Assembly: GCA_039939375.1 (NCBI GenBank)
Contig: JBDVJO010000010.1
Span: forward strand, 248,001 to 312,000
Reading direction: 5' to 3'
Source of the DNA: Paracrocinitomix sp039939375
Lineage (GTDB): Bacteria > Bacteroidota > Bacteroidia > Flavobacteriales_D > Crocinitomicaceae
Length of the DNA stretch: 64,000 nt
The first letter of the stretch is position 1, and each line of letters starts with the position of its first letter. Under the pieces are notes generated by a model that had not been told where the DNA came from, ran no database searches, and saw nothing but the letters and a program-made list of their open reading frames with translations. The translations under genes and the position numbers were made by a program. Of this stretch, positions 37,988 through 47,247 are shown one piece after another.

Positions 37988-40900
37988 ATGATTGAAACAG
38001 CTGAAGCCATAGAAACCATTGATATAGCCAATAGAGAGGCCTGGGATATTGTACGTACAGATCCTGCTAAAACTATTGAATTAGCTGAGAAAAGTTTAGA
38101 ACGTTCTTTAGAACTGGATTACCAAAAGGGAATTGGTTGGGCTTATGGTAACTTAGGAGCAGCTTATACTTGGCAATCTGATTATGAGAAATCATTGGAC
38201 TATTGTTTTAAAGCAGTTGAAAACCTTCATGCATGTGAAGATTTCTCGCAAGAACTTCAAATTGAATACTACTTGTCCATTGTTTTTTACCTTTTAGGTG
38301 ATAGTAAAAAACAATTAGAGCACGCCACTATATCTTACGATATCGCGAAATCATTTAATGATGTTGCAGGTCAAGCGAATGCTTTAAATGGAATTGGTAC
38401 CTCCTACTACACTTCTGATCAAAACGAAAAGGCAATTGAGACTTTGAATAAAGCTTTAAAAATTGCTTTAAAATGTGATGATCAAAAATTAGTAGCGCGA
38501 ATCTATGATGGCTTAGGCAATTCTCACATGAATTTAGAGCGGTATGATGAGGCATTGATCTTCATGAATAAATCCTTGAAGATTCTTGAAAAGAACGAAT
38601 CAAAGCAGACCTTGTCATACGCTAATGATGCAATAGGTCTCCTCTACTCTAAACAAGGAGACTACCCGAAAGCTTTAGAACATTTCAATATCGCATATAA
38701 GTTGCGAGAAGAGATGCGTTTTAAAGATGGTATGGGGCAAACAAAAATCCATATCGCCCAAGCATACAGCAAAGCAGGAGATAATTTATCTGCGGTGCAA
38801 AACTTCAAAGATGCCTTGGCTATTGGAATTGAAATTGATTCTTTTGAAATTCAATACCTTTCTCACGAAGGGCTTTCTGAGCTTTATGAAGACATGGGGA
38901 ATTTAACCTTATTCGTAAAACACTTTAAGGCATTTCATGAAGCAAAACAAGAACATTACAACGAAAGTCAAGGAAAGAAAATAAAAGCTTTTGAGTTAAA
39001 AGGTCGAATTGATCAAATTCAACAGGAAAAAGAGCAGCTAGAAAAAAAGAACACTCAATTAGAACGGTATTTCCAAGATGTTCAAACCCTTAGCTCGATA
39101 GGTCATGAAATTACTTCTACCCTTGATATTGAAGCAATTTTCCAAATTATTTATCAGCGAATAAATTCATTAATGGATGCTTCGGGGATATTTATTGGAA
39201 TCTGTAATTACCCAGAAAATAAATTGGAGGTTAAACTCGCAATTGATCACGGTAAAAGAGATGAATATTTTGAGTATTCTCTAGATGATAAAAAACTTTC
39301 TAATGTAACTGTTAAGGAGAAAAGAAGTGTTCATATTAATAAGTATGAAGATGAAATAGATAGTTATATTCTTGGTGGAGAATCCTTATTGCATAAAGCT
39401 CCTGAATCTGTTGTTATTTTACCACTTGAGGTAAAAGAAGAAATTATAGGAATTCTGTATGCACAATCCGATATGGAGCATGCTTTTAGTAAGCATCACT
39501 TCAATATCTTGAAGAGTTTCGCTTCATACCTTTCAATTGCCCTTGACAATGCTGGCCTTTATGAAAGAATGGAAGAAAAGGTTCAATCTAGAACTGTACA
39601 ATTAGAAGAAACTTATAAAAACTCAGAACTTTTAAACAGAATTGGTCAAGAACTTATTTCAACCTTGGATTTTGAAAATGTCTTTGAACGATTATATCAA
39701 AATGTAAATAAACTAATGGATGCCACCGTTTTTGGTGTTCGTTTATTAGATAAAGAAAATCAATTGATTCGATATCCTTTTGAATACGAAAAAGGAAAGC
39801 GTCTTGAAGGAGGTGAAGCAGATTTCAATAATCCGAACAACTATTCGGCCATCTGCATGAAAAAGAATGAGGCGATTCTGATTAATGACAATCTAAAAGA
39901 GTATAAAAAATGGGTGGATGAAATCTTCGTAGTTGAAGGAGAGTTGCCGAGCTCATTGATCTTTTATCCTTTAGAAAGTAATGGAGAAGTAATAGGATGT
40001 ATTAGTGCCCAATCATTTGAAATTAACGCCTATTCTCAATATCATTTAACAATTGTTAAAACGCTGGCTCAATACACTTCTTTGGCATTATCCAATGCTA
40101 GAAATTATGAAGTGATGGAAGAAAAAGTGGCTGAGCGAACAAAAGAGATCACAAAAACATACGAAGACTCAAAGTTACTTAGTGAAATAGGGAAGTCGAT
40201 TACTTCTCAGTTAAGCGTTGAATCTATTATTGAAGAAGCATACAAAAACATCAATGAATTGATGGATGCTGAAGGCTTTGGAATAGGAATCTATAATGAA
40301 GAAGCCAATTCTCTTGCATTTCCAGGCTATATTGAAAGTGGAATTAGATTAGACGGAGCTGATTATGATTTAAATGACATGGACCGAATGGCCTGTGTAT
40401 GTTTCAATAATGATCAAGACATTATCATTAACGATTTTGATAAAGAACACTCACAATACATTAATAAATATGTTGAACCTACGGTAGGAAGGTCGGTTTC
40501 ATCCCTAATATACTTAGTGTTAAAGGCAAAAGGTAAAAAAATAGGTGTCATTACCTGTCAAAGCTTTAAAAAGGACTCGTATTCAGATTACCAAGTAAAT
40601 ATGCTAAAGTCTATTGCCATTTATACAGGTATTGGAATGGACAATGCTAGTTTGTACGAGCAAATGGACTCGAAAGTACAAGAGCGAACTAAAGAACTAG
40701 AAGTTACTTATAAAAACACAGAGCTTTTAAATAAAATTGGTCAAGAATTAATCTCAACATTAGATTTCGAAAGTGTTTTTGAACGTTTATATCAGAATGT
40801 AAATCAATTAATGGATGCCACAGTATTCGGTGTGAGAATCCATAACAAAGAAGAAAATAAAATTGACTACCCTTTTGAATACGAAAAAGGTAAGCGTTTA

Positions 40901-43144
40901 GATTACATGGAAGCAACCATGGACAACGACAATAACTATTCTGTTGTTTGTATCAAAAAGAATGAGCCCATTCTTATCAATGATAACGTGAAAGAATTTA
41001 AGAAATGGGTTGAAGAAATTGTTGTTTTAGACGGCGAAATGCCTGCATCTTTAATATTCTACCCATTACGTGATGAAAATGAAGTTTTAGGAGTTATTTC
41101 TATACAAACTTTTGAAAAGAACGCCTACAACGAGTACCATTTATCTATCATGCAAACACTTGCTCAGTATACTGTTCTGGCACTTAAAAACGCAAAAAGT
41201 TTTGAGGTGATGGAGCAAAAAGTTGCTGAAAGAACTGCAGAAGTTGTCAAACAAAGCGAAGATTTAAAACGATCTTTTGAGAACACGAAGCTATTATCAA
41301 AAATCAGTAAGGAAGTCGCGTCTGAACTATCTGTTGAAGATATCATTTCAAAAGTTTACAGTAACATTAATGCTTTAATGGATGCTTCTGTGTTTGGTAT
41401 TGGTATCTACCAAGAAAAAAGTAATGACTTGACTTTTTCAGGTGCCATGGAAAACGGAGAAAAATTAGACAACTTCTCCTACTCTCTTAGCGAAGAAAAG
41501 ATTTCTACCATTTGTTTTAACGAGTCTAAAGAAATATTAATCAACGACTGGAAAACTGAATATCAAAAATATTTAGAGCAAGATTATAGCGCTGCGCAAG
41601 GTGGAATGCCAGAGTCTATGGTTTATTTACCTTTAATTTCAAAAGGAAATAAAATTGGGGTTTTCACAGTGCAAAGCTTCGAGAAAAACTCATATTCTGA
41701 AAACCACTTGAACATCTTAAGAGCACTTTCAGTAAGTGTTGCTTCAGCTCTTGAAAATGCTAGCCTATATGCAGGCATGGAAGAAAGAGTCAAAGAAAGA
41801 ACTGAAGAAATCAACCAAGCTTACCAAAACACAAAATTGCTGAGTCAGATTTCAAAAGATATTGCAGAATCACTGGAGATAGAAACTATCATTAGCAGGG
41901 TGTATAAGAACATCAACACTTTAATGGATGCGACCTGCTTTGGAATTGGAATTTATGACCCTGAAGAGCAATATATTAGTATGCCAGGGTTTATAGAAAA
42001 CGGTGAAAGTATGCCTGATTTTGGTTATTACTTATCAGATGAAAGACTGGCTACGCACTGCTTCAACAGAAGAGAAGAAATATTGATTTCAAATTATGCT
42101 GATGAGTACAAAAATTACATCAAAGGAATACAGGCACCGGTGTCTGGTAAAGATTCCACTTCTATAATATATCTTCCTCTTTATTTGAAAGAGAAAATTA
42201 TTGGATTGATAACGGTTCAAAGCTTTAAAGAAAACGTTTATACTGAATATCATTTGGATATTTTAAGAAGTTTGGCTACGACCATTGCTGCGGCATTAGA
42301 AAACGCTAGACTTTATGAAAACATGGAGGATAAGGTAAGAGAGCGAACGGCTGAACTTTATCACCAAAAAGAGATTATTGAAGAAAAGAATAAGCACATT
42401 ACAGATTCAATTATCTACGCGAAAAGAATTCAAGATGCTACCCTTCCGAGTATTGGAAAAGTAAGAAGTTATTTGAACAACTCGTTTGTCTTATTTAAAC
42501 CTAAAGATATCGTTTCAGGTGACTTTTACTGGGTTGAACAAGTGGGTGACACCATTTTATTTGCGGTTGTAGATTGCACTGGACATGGAGTTCCTGGAGC
42601 TTTCTTAAGTTTAATAGGTCATAACAGTTTGAACCAAATTGTGAATGAGTTAAACATCACTAAACCATCAGACATATTATTTGAGTTAGATAAAATTGTC
42701 TATAAAACGCTTCAAAATAATCTTGAAGAAACGAATATTAAAGACGGGATGGATATGTCTATTTGCGCGCTAAATACAGTGAGCAAAGAACTTCAATTTT
42801 CAGGAGCTTATAATCCGCTCTACTTATTGAGAGAAGAAGAGTTAGAAGAAATTAAAGGAGATAAAATTGCTATTGGATCTGGACAAACTGAACAGGAATA
42901 TACCAATCACATTATTCAACTTAAAGAAGGCGATTGCATCTATCTTTTCTCTGATGGTTATGCAGACCAATTTGGTGGACCTAAAGGTAAAAAGTTCAAG
43001 TATTCTAAATTTAAAGAACTTCTTGTTCAATATCATAAACAGCCTATGATTCGTCAGCATGACATCTTAGATATGCACATTGAAGAATGGCAAGGCGACC
43101 TAGAACAACTAGATGATGTTTGCGTAATTGGAGTGAGCGTTTAG
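37988..43144 (+). CDS. TPR - six GAF - SpoIIE-type protein phosphatase
   Basis: A 1718-residue soluble signalling protein. Residues about 1-310 are tetratricopeptide repeats (such as GIGTSYYTSDQNEKAIETLNK), and about 320-365 is a coiled coil. Six GAF domains begin near residues 367, 547, 727, 912, 1101 and 1283, joined by coiled linkers with a repeated EERTKE motif. The C-terminal SpoIIE/PP2C phosphatase (about 1490-1718) keeps GDFYW, VDCTGHGVPGAFLS, DGMDMS and FSDGYADQFGG. No membrane helix or kinase is present. It probably dephosphorylates an anti-sigma antagonist (STAS) protein in response to small ligands (inference). GAF2/4 and GAF3/5 are the closest pairs. Confidence 0.9.
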   Translation: MIETAEAIETIDIANREAWDIVRTDPAKTIELAEKSLERSLELDYQKGIGWAYGNLGAAYTWQSDYEKSLDYCFKAVENLHACEDFSQELQIEYYLSIVFYLLGDSKKQLEHATISYDIAKSFNDVAGQANALNGIGTSYYTSDQNEKAIETLNKALKIALKCDDQKLVARIYDGLGNSHMNLERYDEALIFMNKSLKILEKNESKQTLSYANDAIGLLYSKQGDYPKALEHFNIAYKLREEMRFKDGMGQTKIHIAQAYSKAGDNLSAVQNFKDALAIGIEIDSFEIQYLSHEGLSELYEDMGNLTLFVKHFKAFHEAKQEHYNESQGKKIKAFELKGRIDQIQQEKEQLEKKNTQLERYFQDVQTLSSIGHEITSTLDIEAIFQIIYQRINSLMDASGIFIGICNYPENKLEVKLAIDHGKRDEYFEYSLDDKKLSNVTVKEKRSVHINKYEDEIDSYILGGESLLHKAPESVVILPLEVKEEIIGILYAQSDMEHAFSKHHFNILKSFASYLSIALDNAGLYERMEEKVQSRTVQLEETYKNSELLNRIGQELISTLDFENVFERLYQNVNKLMDATVFGVRLLDKENQLIRYPFEYEKGKRLEGGEADFNNPNNYSAICMKKNEAILINDNLKEYKKWVDEIFVVEGELPSSLIFYPLESNGEVIGCISAQSFEINAYSQYHLTIVKTLAQYTSLALSNARNYEVMEEKVAERTKEITKTYEDSKLLSEIGKSITSQLSVESIIEEAYKNINELMDAEGFGIGIYNEEANSLAFPGYIESGIRLDGADYDLNDMDRMACVCFNNDQDIIINDFDKEHSQYINKYVEPTVGRSVSSLIYLVLKAKGKKIGVITCQSFKKDSYSDYQVNMLKSIAIYTGIGMDNASLYEQMDSKVQERTKELEVTYKNTELLNKIGQELISTLDFESVFERLYQNVNQLMDATVFGVRIHNKEENKIDYPFEYEKGKRLDYMEATMDNDNNYSVVCIKKNEPILINDNVKEFKKWVEEIVVLDGEMPASLIFYPLRDENEVLGVISIQTFEKNAYNEYHLSIMQTLAQYTVLALKNAKSFEVMEQKVAERTAEVVKQSEDLKRSFENTKLLSKISKEVASELSVEDIISKVYSNINALMDASVFGIGIYQEKSNDLTFSGAMENGEKLDNFSYSLSEEKISTICFNESKEILINDWKTEYQKYLEQDYSAAQGGMPESMVYLPLISKGNKIGVFTVQSFEKNSYSENHLNILRALSVSVASALENASLYAGMEERVKERTEEINQAYQNTKLLSQISKDIAESLEIETIISRVYKNINTLMDATCFGIGIYDPEEQYISMPGFIENGESMPDFGYYLSDERLATHCFNRREEILISNYADEYKNYIKGIQAPVSGKDSTSIIYLPLYLKEKIIGLITVQSFKENVYTEYHLDILRSLATTIAAALENARLYENMEDKVRERTAELYHQKEIIEEKNKHITDSIIYAKRIQDATLPSIGKVRSYLNNSFVLFKPKDIVSGDFYWVEQVGDTILFAVVDCTGHGVPGAFLSLIGHNSLNQIVNELNITKPSDILFELDKIVYKTLQNNLEETNIKDGMDMSICALNTVSKELQFSGAYNPLYLLREEELEEIKGDKIAIGSGQTEQEYTNHIIQLKEGDCIYLFSDGYADQFGGPKGKKFKYSKFKELLVQYHKQPMIRQHDILDMHIEEWQGDLEQLDDVCVIGVSV

Positions 43145-43223
43145 CGAACGACAATGGAGCAGTTTACCCTGAGCTTCTGTCGAAGGGTAATTGGAGTGAG
43201 CGTTTAGCGAACGAAAATGGAGC
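43124..43223 (+). repeat. Direct repeat, 37 bp twice at a 63-bp period, over the stop codon
   Basis: Positions 43124-43160 and 43187-43223 match with one mismatch (C/A). The first copy contains the last five codons and the stop of the GAF/SpoIIE gene; the second lies after the stop. The spacer holds CCCTGAGCTTCTGTCGAAGG, which looks like a dispersed intergenic element. Confidence 0.85.
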
Positions 43224-43253
43224 TAAGCATTATAGAGCTTAACCTTCACGAAT

Positions 43254-44072
43254 TTAATTTCTGTATTTGAAACTATTCTCACGCATATCTTTTCTAATAC
43301 GATCAGCCCAACTTACCGTCAGGTAAGGAATAACGATATCCGAACAATTACAAAGACTTACTGGAATAATAGAAATGTTCTGAGTTCCTTCGCAATGTTC
43401 AATTCGAAACTCATGTTGAACGCCAGCTACCATGAATTTTATGGTCTTATACATTCTTGAAAATTTCAAAATCTCTCCCTGATCAATAGCCATTTCAGCA
43501 TCATTCATGAACTGAATATATTGATAAGGTTTAAAGCCTAATGAGTCTAACTTCTCAAACCCAGAATAATACTCTGTATGAAACGTATCAATTTCAAATA
43601 AATGAGTGACCGCTGATGGATTAAAACCAAATTGATCCAACTCTGCTAGTGTTGCAAAATCTACTTCCATTCTTTCATTAGTACTGGTAACACGTGAATA
43701 CATCTTCACAAAAGATTTGTTGATGAAGTGCATCTTAAAAATCATGGTGTCGCAATTAGCATTGGTGAAAGAATACTCTGTTTCCAGGTATTTTCTACCC
43801 ACTGTGTAAAGAATCTTATTATCGGTGATTTTTACTTCAAACTCATCACTCTTAGAGTAAGGATAAAAGTAAATTTTTATACTTTTTGGTTCTATGATCA
43901 AAAACTCTTCATTTGGTAAAAAGTAATTTCTGCCGTCATAAGTATCATCATCTTGGTACATATCTATACCCACCCAGTTTCCTGGTAACATTTGACTTGG
44001 CGTATAATTTAAGTCTTGTGCACTAACTTTGAAGGACAATAATAATACAGAAAGCAATAGAGATATTCTCAT
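43254..44072 (-). CDS. Secreted protein of unknown function, 272 aa
   Basis: The signal peptide ends near SAQ. The mature part is beta-rich and aromatic, with PGNWVGIDMYQDDDTYDG near its start (a lipocalin-like opening is possible but not shown) and two Cys near the C-terminus (SLCNCSDIVIP). There is no sorting domain. A TATATTTG element lies 15 nt before the ATG. Its neighbour at 44131 is also secreted and of similar size but is not obviously related. I do not recognise the family. Confidence 0.7.
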   Translation of the reverse strand: MRISLLLSVLLLSFKVSAQDLNYTPSQMLPGNWVGIDMYQDDDTYDGRNYFLPNEEFLIIEPKSIKIYFYPYSKSDEFEVKITDNKILYTVGRKYLETEYSFTNANCDTMIFKMHFINKSFVKMYSRVTSTNERMEVDFATLAELDQFGFNPSAVTHLFEIDTFHTEYYSGFEKLDSLGFKPYQYIQFMNDAEMAIDQGEILKFSRMYKTIKFMVAGVQHEFRIEHCEGTQNISIIPVSLCNCSDIVIPYLTVSWADRIRKDMRENSFKYRN

Positions 44073-44087
44073 TTTCTAAAATTTGGG

Positions 44088-44095
44088 CAAATATA
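44088..44095 (-). promoter_or_regulatory. -7 promoter element of the 272-aa secreted protein gene
   Basis: Minus-strand TATATTTG, ending 15 nt before ATG 44072. Confidence 0.5.
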
Positions 44096-44130
44096 ATCTA
44101 GTTATCGATAATCGACTCTTTTTAAACTCA

Positions 44131-44829
44131 TTATGATGCTTTCATGAGGATTTTGGAAAGATAAATACCATAAAACAGATCGTATTCAGCTATCCAAGCA
44201 TTTTTAAACGACCCTTTTACCATATTAAAATAATAAAATTTGGGCTTCATACCTTCTTCTATTTTTACCGATTCATATGCTCCCCGTGATTTAGAACCAA
44301 GTAATAGATTAACATCTTCTTTGTCTTCATATTCATACTTTCTGAAACTCAATTCACCTATTATCATTTCCTCTTCATTTAAAGTTACCTCATACCCTTC
44401 TATCTCAGTATGATAAGCTAAAAACCCAAACAAATAAATTGAATTTTCATTGAATAATGCCATGTTTTCTGCACGATTTTCTTGTCTTATAAAAAAGCAG
44501 CTGATCGAAATATATTTTTCATTTCCGTAAATAAAAATATCATTGTTATTTACCTTAAATGCGTTGGCCCCGAATCGATTTGACTTTTCTTTCAGTTCCA
44601 AAAAACATTCACCCAACATTCCAGGAATTACCGTATCAAACTTTACAGTTAAATCTGCTACCCATTGAATTTTTGAAGAATCAAAATCGTCATGGACATA
44701 ATCAAAATCAGTTGTATTTCTAAATCGCTCAAATTCTTGACTAACCTTCTCTACCCTAACCTTTTGGGCAACAAGAAGGTTCGTAAAACAAACAAAAATT
44801 AGAAGATTTATAACTCTATACATATCCAT
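44131..44829 (-). CDS. Secreted protein of unknown function, 232 aa
   Basis: The N-terminal signal (YRVINLLIFVCFTNLLVAQ) is cleaved near VAQ; ATG 44829 or 44823 could start it. The mature protein is acidic and rich in beta strands, with FGANAFKVNN resembling small envelope-stress domains that follow the same FGANAF pattern. No sorting domain or lipobox is seen. It has its own -7 element. The function is unknown. Confidence 0.65.
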   Translation of the reverse strand: MDMYRVINLLIFVCFTNLLVAQKVRVEKVSQEFERFRNTTDFDYVHDDFDSSKIQWVADLTVKFDTVIPGMLGECFLELKEKSNRFGANAFKVNNNDIFIYGNEKYISISCFFIRQENRAENMALFNENSIYLFGFLAYHTEIEGYEVTLNEEEMIIGELSFRKYEYEDKEDVNLLLGSKSRGAYESVKIEEGMKPKFYYFNMVKGSFKNAWIAEYDLFYGIYLSKILMKAS

Positions 44830-44840
44830 ATAATGTTTTA

Positions 44841-44848
44841 CAAATATA
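44841..44848 (-). promoter_or_regulatory. -7 promoter element of the 232-aa secreted protein gene
   Basis: Minus-strand TATATTTG, ending 11 nt before ATG 44829 and 17 nt before ATG 44823. Confidence 0.5.
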
Positions 44849-44954
44849 ACAGCTTATTTAGCATTCAAAAATTGAACCAATCTTGTGAATTCAGTATTTA
44901 TACCTAGTAAAAAGGCTTAGAAAATCATTAAGTTCAAGGCTTTAAACCACTGCT

Positions 44955-45449
44955 ATGAATCAATTTACTGAATTTTTCGCAAATTTATTTTCAACATCAG
45001 ACTGGCCAGCACGCTGGTTTTGTGGTACTTGGTCTAGTTTTCACGGCTGGCTTTATATTTTGAGTGATGTAGCTATTTGGCTCGCCTACTTCTTTATTCC
45101 AGTCATTATTATCCTTTTTATTCAAAAAAGACCTAATATTCCTTTTTTACCAGTCTTTTGGTTGTTTGGTGCTTTTATTTTGCTTTGCGGAATGACACAC
45201 ATACTTGATGCACTTATTTTTTGGTGGCCAGCTTATCGATTAGCTGCTTTGTTGAAATTTTTGACTACACTCGTAAGTATTGTTACTGTATTAGCATTGA
45301 TTCGGGATTTGCCAAAATTATTAGATATCACCTCTAAAAACCATGAAAAAGACATTAATACCTCCGCTCCTAGTTTAATTTTGAAAAAGGATCAAGAAAT
45401 TGAAGCTTTGAAACTAGAAATTCAACGATTAAAAGCGGACAATGAATAA
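44955..45449 (+). CDS. Ethylene-receptor-like copper-binding transmembrane domain protein
   Basis: A 164-residue protein with three membrane helices (about 33-56, 66-88, 94-116) and a coiled C-terminal tail (about 143-164). It aligns to the ethylene-binding domain of plant ETR1 at a fixed offset of 13. Asp38, Ala44, Tyr45, Pro49, Phe71, Ile75, Cys78 and His82 match ETR1 Asp25, Ala31, Tyr32, Pro36, Phe58, Ile62, Cys65 and His69, and the copper ligands Cys/His sit in LCGMTH. Plant and cyanobacterial receptors carry their kinase in the same chain; here it is a separate gene overlapping by 8 bp. It probably binds Cu(I) and a small ligand such as ethylene (inference). Confidence 0.85.
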   Translation: MNQFTEFFANLFSTSDWPARWFCGTWSSFHGWLYILSDVAIWLAYFFIPVIIILFIQKRPNIPFLPVFWLFGAFILLCGMTHILDALIFWWPAYRLAALLKFLTTLVSIVTVLALIRDLPKLLDITSKNHEKDINTSAPSLILKKDQEIEALKLEIQRLKADNE

Positions 45450-46932
45450 TACCGTTCAAAACATTATATTATTAGTGCTAGCGGCAATTTTAACGGTCGT
45501 AGTTTTCGCCATAGATTTTAATGCTTCTGACAACATCTCTACAGGTGTAGCATACACTATTGTGATTTTTTACAGTTGGATTATACCTTGGAAAAACACA
45601 ACCATTTATGCAGGATTACTTTGTACTGTTCTCATAATTATTTCATCTATTTATGGCAATTCAGAACAAGTAGCTACTGAGGTTAAAATTCTCAATATTG
45701 TATTTTCTTTAATGGCCATTTGGATCTGCGCATTGCTTGTGAAAACAGCAAGAAGAAGCTTCGATTTTATAGCCAATTCTAAAGAAGAGCTGGAGGTTTT
45801 AGTTGACAAACGAACTCTTGAACTAAAAAATAGTCAACAACTGCTAAAAGAAAGTGAGTTGGTCTATCGATATCTATACGAACAGGCAAATGAAATGCAC
45901 TTTTCTTTAGATTTAAAAACAATGAACATTATTCAATGCAACCAAACGCTAGCAACCAGAATTAACAAAGACAAATCAGAATTACTAAATAAAGATACCT
46001 CCTCTATATTTACTTCCACATCAAACGAGCTCATTTTAGACAAAATCACTTCTGAATCACCTGAAATTATCAAAGATTTCAGGGTACAACTTAAAACGGC
46101 TAACAATGACTTTATTGATGCTTTATTAAACGCTAGTTTAGTTATGGATGAAGAGGGTTCCGCCTACTATTACCGGGTCAGTTTAACGGATATTTCGAAA
46201 CAACTTAATACTGCTCAGAGACTAACTAAACAGAATGAACAGTTGTTGGAAAAGAATAAAGAACTAGAACAATTCGCTTATATCGCTTCGCATGATTTAC
46301 AAGAACCGCTCAGAACTATAACCAGTTTTATCGGGCTAATCGGCGAAAAATATAGTATTCATTTTGATGAAGAAGGAAAATCTTATATGGATCGAATTCA
46401 TGTTGCGAATTTGCGAATGAAGAAATTAATTCTCGGTTTACTGGATTATTCTAGACTTGGCAAAAACTCAGAAGAGTCTAAAATCAATATGAATGCTTTC
46501 TTTCAGGGGATTCTGGATGATTTTCAGTTGTCAATTGAAGAAAAAAATGCAAAAATAAAATTGGGTAATATCCCTTCTATAATAGGACGTCCTGATGAAC
46601 TAAGACTCCTTTTTCAAAACCTCATTTCTAACGCACTAAAATTCACTGAGCAGGATTGTTCTCCTGAAATAGAAATAGGTGCGATCAAAACAAATGAAGA
46701 AGTCAAAATCTTTGTAAAGGACAATGGAATCGGAATTGAAGAAATATTTCAACAACGAATTTTTCTAATTTTTCAGCGCTTGCATTCAAGAGAAGAATAT
46801 GAAGGTACAGGCATTGGCCTTGCACAAGTTGATAAAATTGCCACCCTGCATGAAGGAAAAATTGAATTAGAATCTGAGCTTGGAAAAGGATCAATCTTCA
46901 CACTCACCTTACCTATCTCAAGGTTAGGATAA
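45442..46932 (+). CDS. Membrane PAS histidine kinase, partner of the ethylene-receptor-like protein
   Basis: A 496-residue kinase. There are about four N-terminal membrane helices (1-102), a coiled linker, a PAS domain (about 140-258), a HisKA dimerisation domain with the phospho-acceptor His284 in ASHDLQEPLR, and a HATPase domain with LFQNLISNALKF, VKDNGIGIEE and GTGIGLAQV. There is no receiver domain and no response regulator next to it. The start codon lies inside the end of the upstream gene (8-bp overlap, different frame), so the two are translationally coupled. They probably form one sensor complex. Confidence 0.93.
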   Translation: MNNTVQNIILLVLAAILTVVVFAIDFNASDNISTGVAYTIVIFYSWIIPWKNTTIYAGLLCTVLIIISSIYGNSEQVATEVKILNIVFSLMAIWICALLVKTARRSFDFIANSKEELEVLVDKRTLELKNSQQLLKESELVYRYLYEQANEMHFSLDLKTMNIIQCNQTLATRINKDKSELLNKDTSSIFTSTSNELILDKITSESPEIIKDFRVQLKTANNDFIDALLNASLVMDEEGSAYYYRVSLTDISKQLNTAQRLTKQNEQLLEKNKELEQFAYIASHDLQEPLRTITSFIGLIGEKYSIHFDEEGKSYMDRIHVANLRMKKLILGLLDYSRLGKNSEESKINMNAFFQGILDDFQLSIEEKNAKIKLGNIPSIIGRPDELRLLFQNLISNALKFTEQDCSPEIEIGAIKTNEEVKIFVKDNGIGIEEIFQQRIFLIFQRLHSREEYEGTGIGLAQVDKIATLHEGKIELESELGKGSIFTLTLPISRLG

Positions 46933-46968
46933 AAAAAGAGACCTATTTTCAAATTAGATCTCTTTTTG
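46931..46968. terminator. Bidirectional terminator between the kinase and amphi-Trp genes
   Basis: AAAAAGAGA.CCTA pairs with TTAG.TCTCTTTTT with small internal bulges, and T tracts exist on both strands. It lies between convergent stops at 46932 and 46972. Confidence 0.75.
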
Positions 46969-46971
46969 CAA

Positions 46972-47184
46972 TTAGTCACTCCATTTAATCTGGAACTCAA
47001 TTTCGTGATCACCATCACTTTTTTCGTGTTCTATGGTGAATTTAGCTCCATCAGGAACGTAAATAGCCTCTCCAGCAATTGAAATCCTGAAGTTCTCTCC
47101 TTTATCAATAGAATCAGCTAATCTTCTTAATTTTTCTACAAACTCTTCGTTTGAATATTCTTTTTCAACATCTCTTTCTGACAT
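46972..47184 (-). CDS. Amphi-Trp domain protein
   Basis: A 70-residue protein matching the small amphi-Trp domain in full: an N-terminal helix (SNEEFVEKLRRLADSIDKGENF) and beta strands ending in a Trp-containing strand (IEFQIKW). The domain is found alone or next to repair and chaperone genes; no function is established. It is convergent with the histidine kinase. Confidence 0.8.
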   Translation of the reverse strand: MSERDVEKEYSNEEFVEKLRRLADSIDKGENFRISIAGEAIYVPDGAKFTIEHEKSDGDHEIEFQIKWSD

Positions 47185-47247
47185 TCTGTAAAATTTAAGT
47201 TTCTTGAAACTAATAATTTCTGAGTAAAAACTGCAGTCAGAAAGGAA

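Noticed and set aside
43124..43223. Possible CRISPR array
   Set aside because: Only two copies, one overlapping a coding end, and no cas genes.
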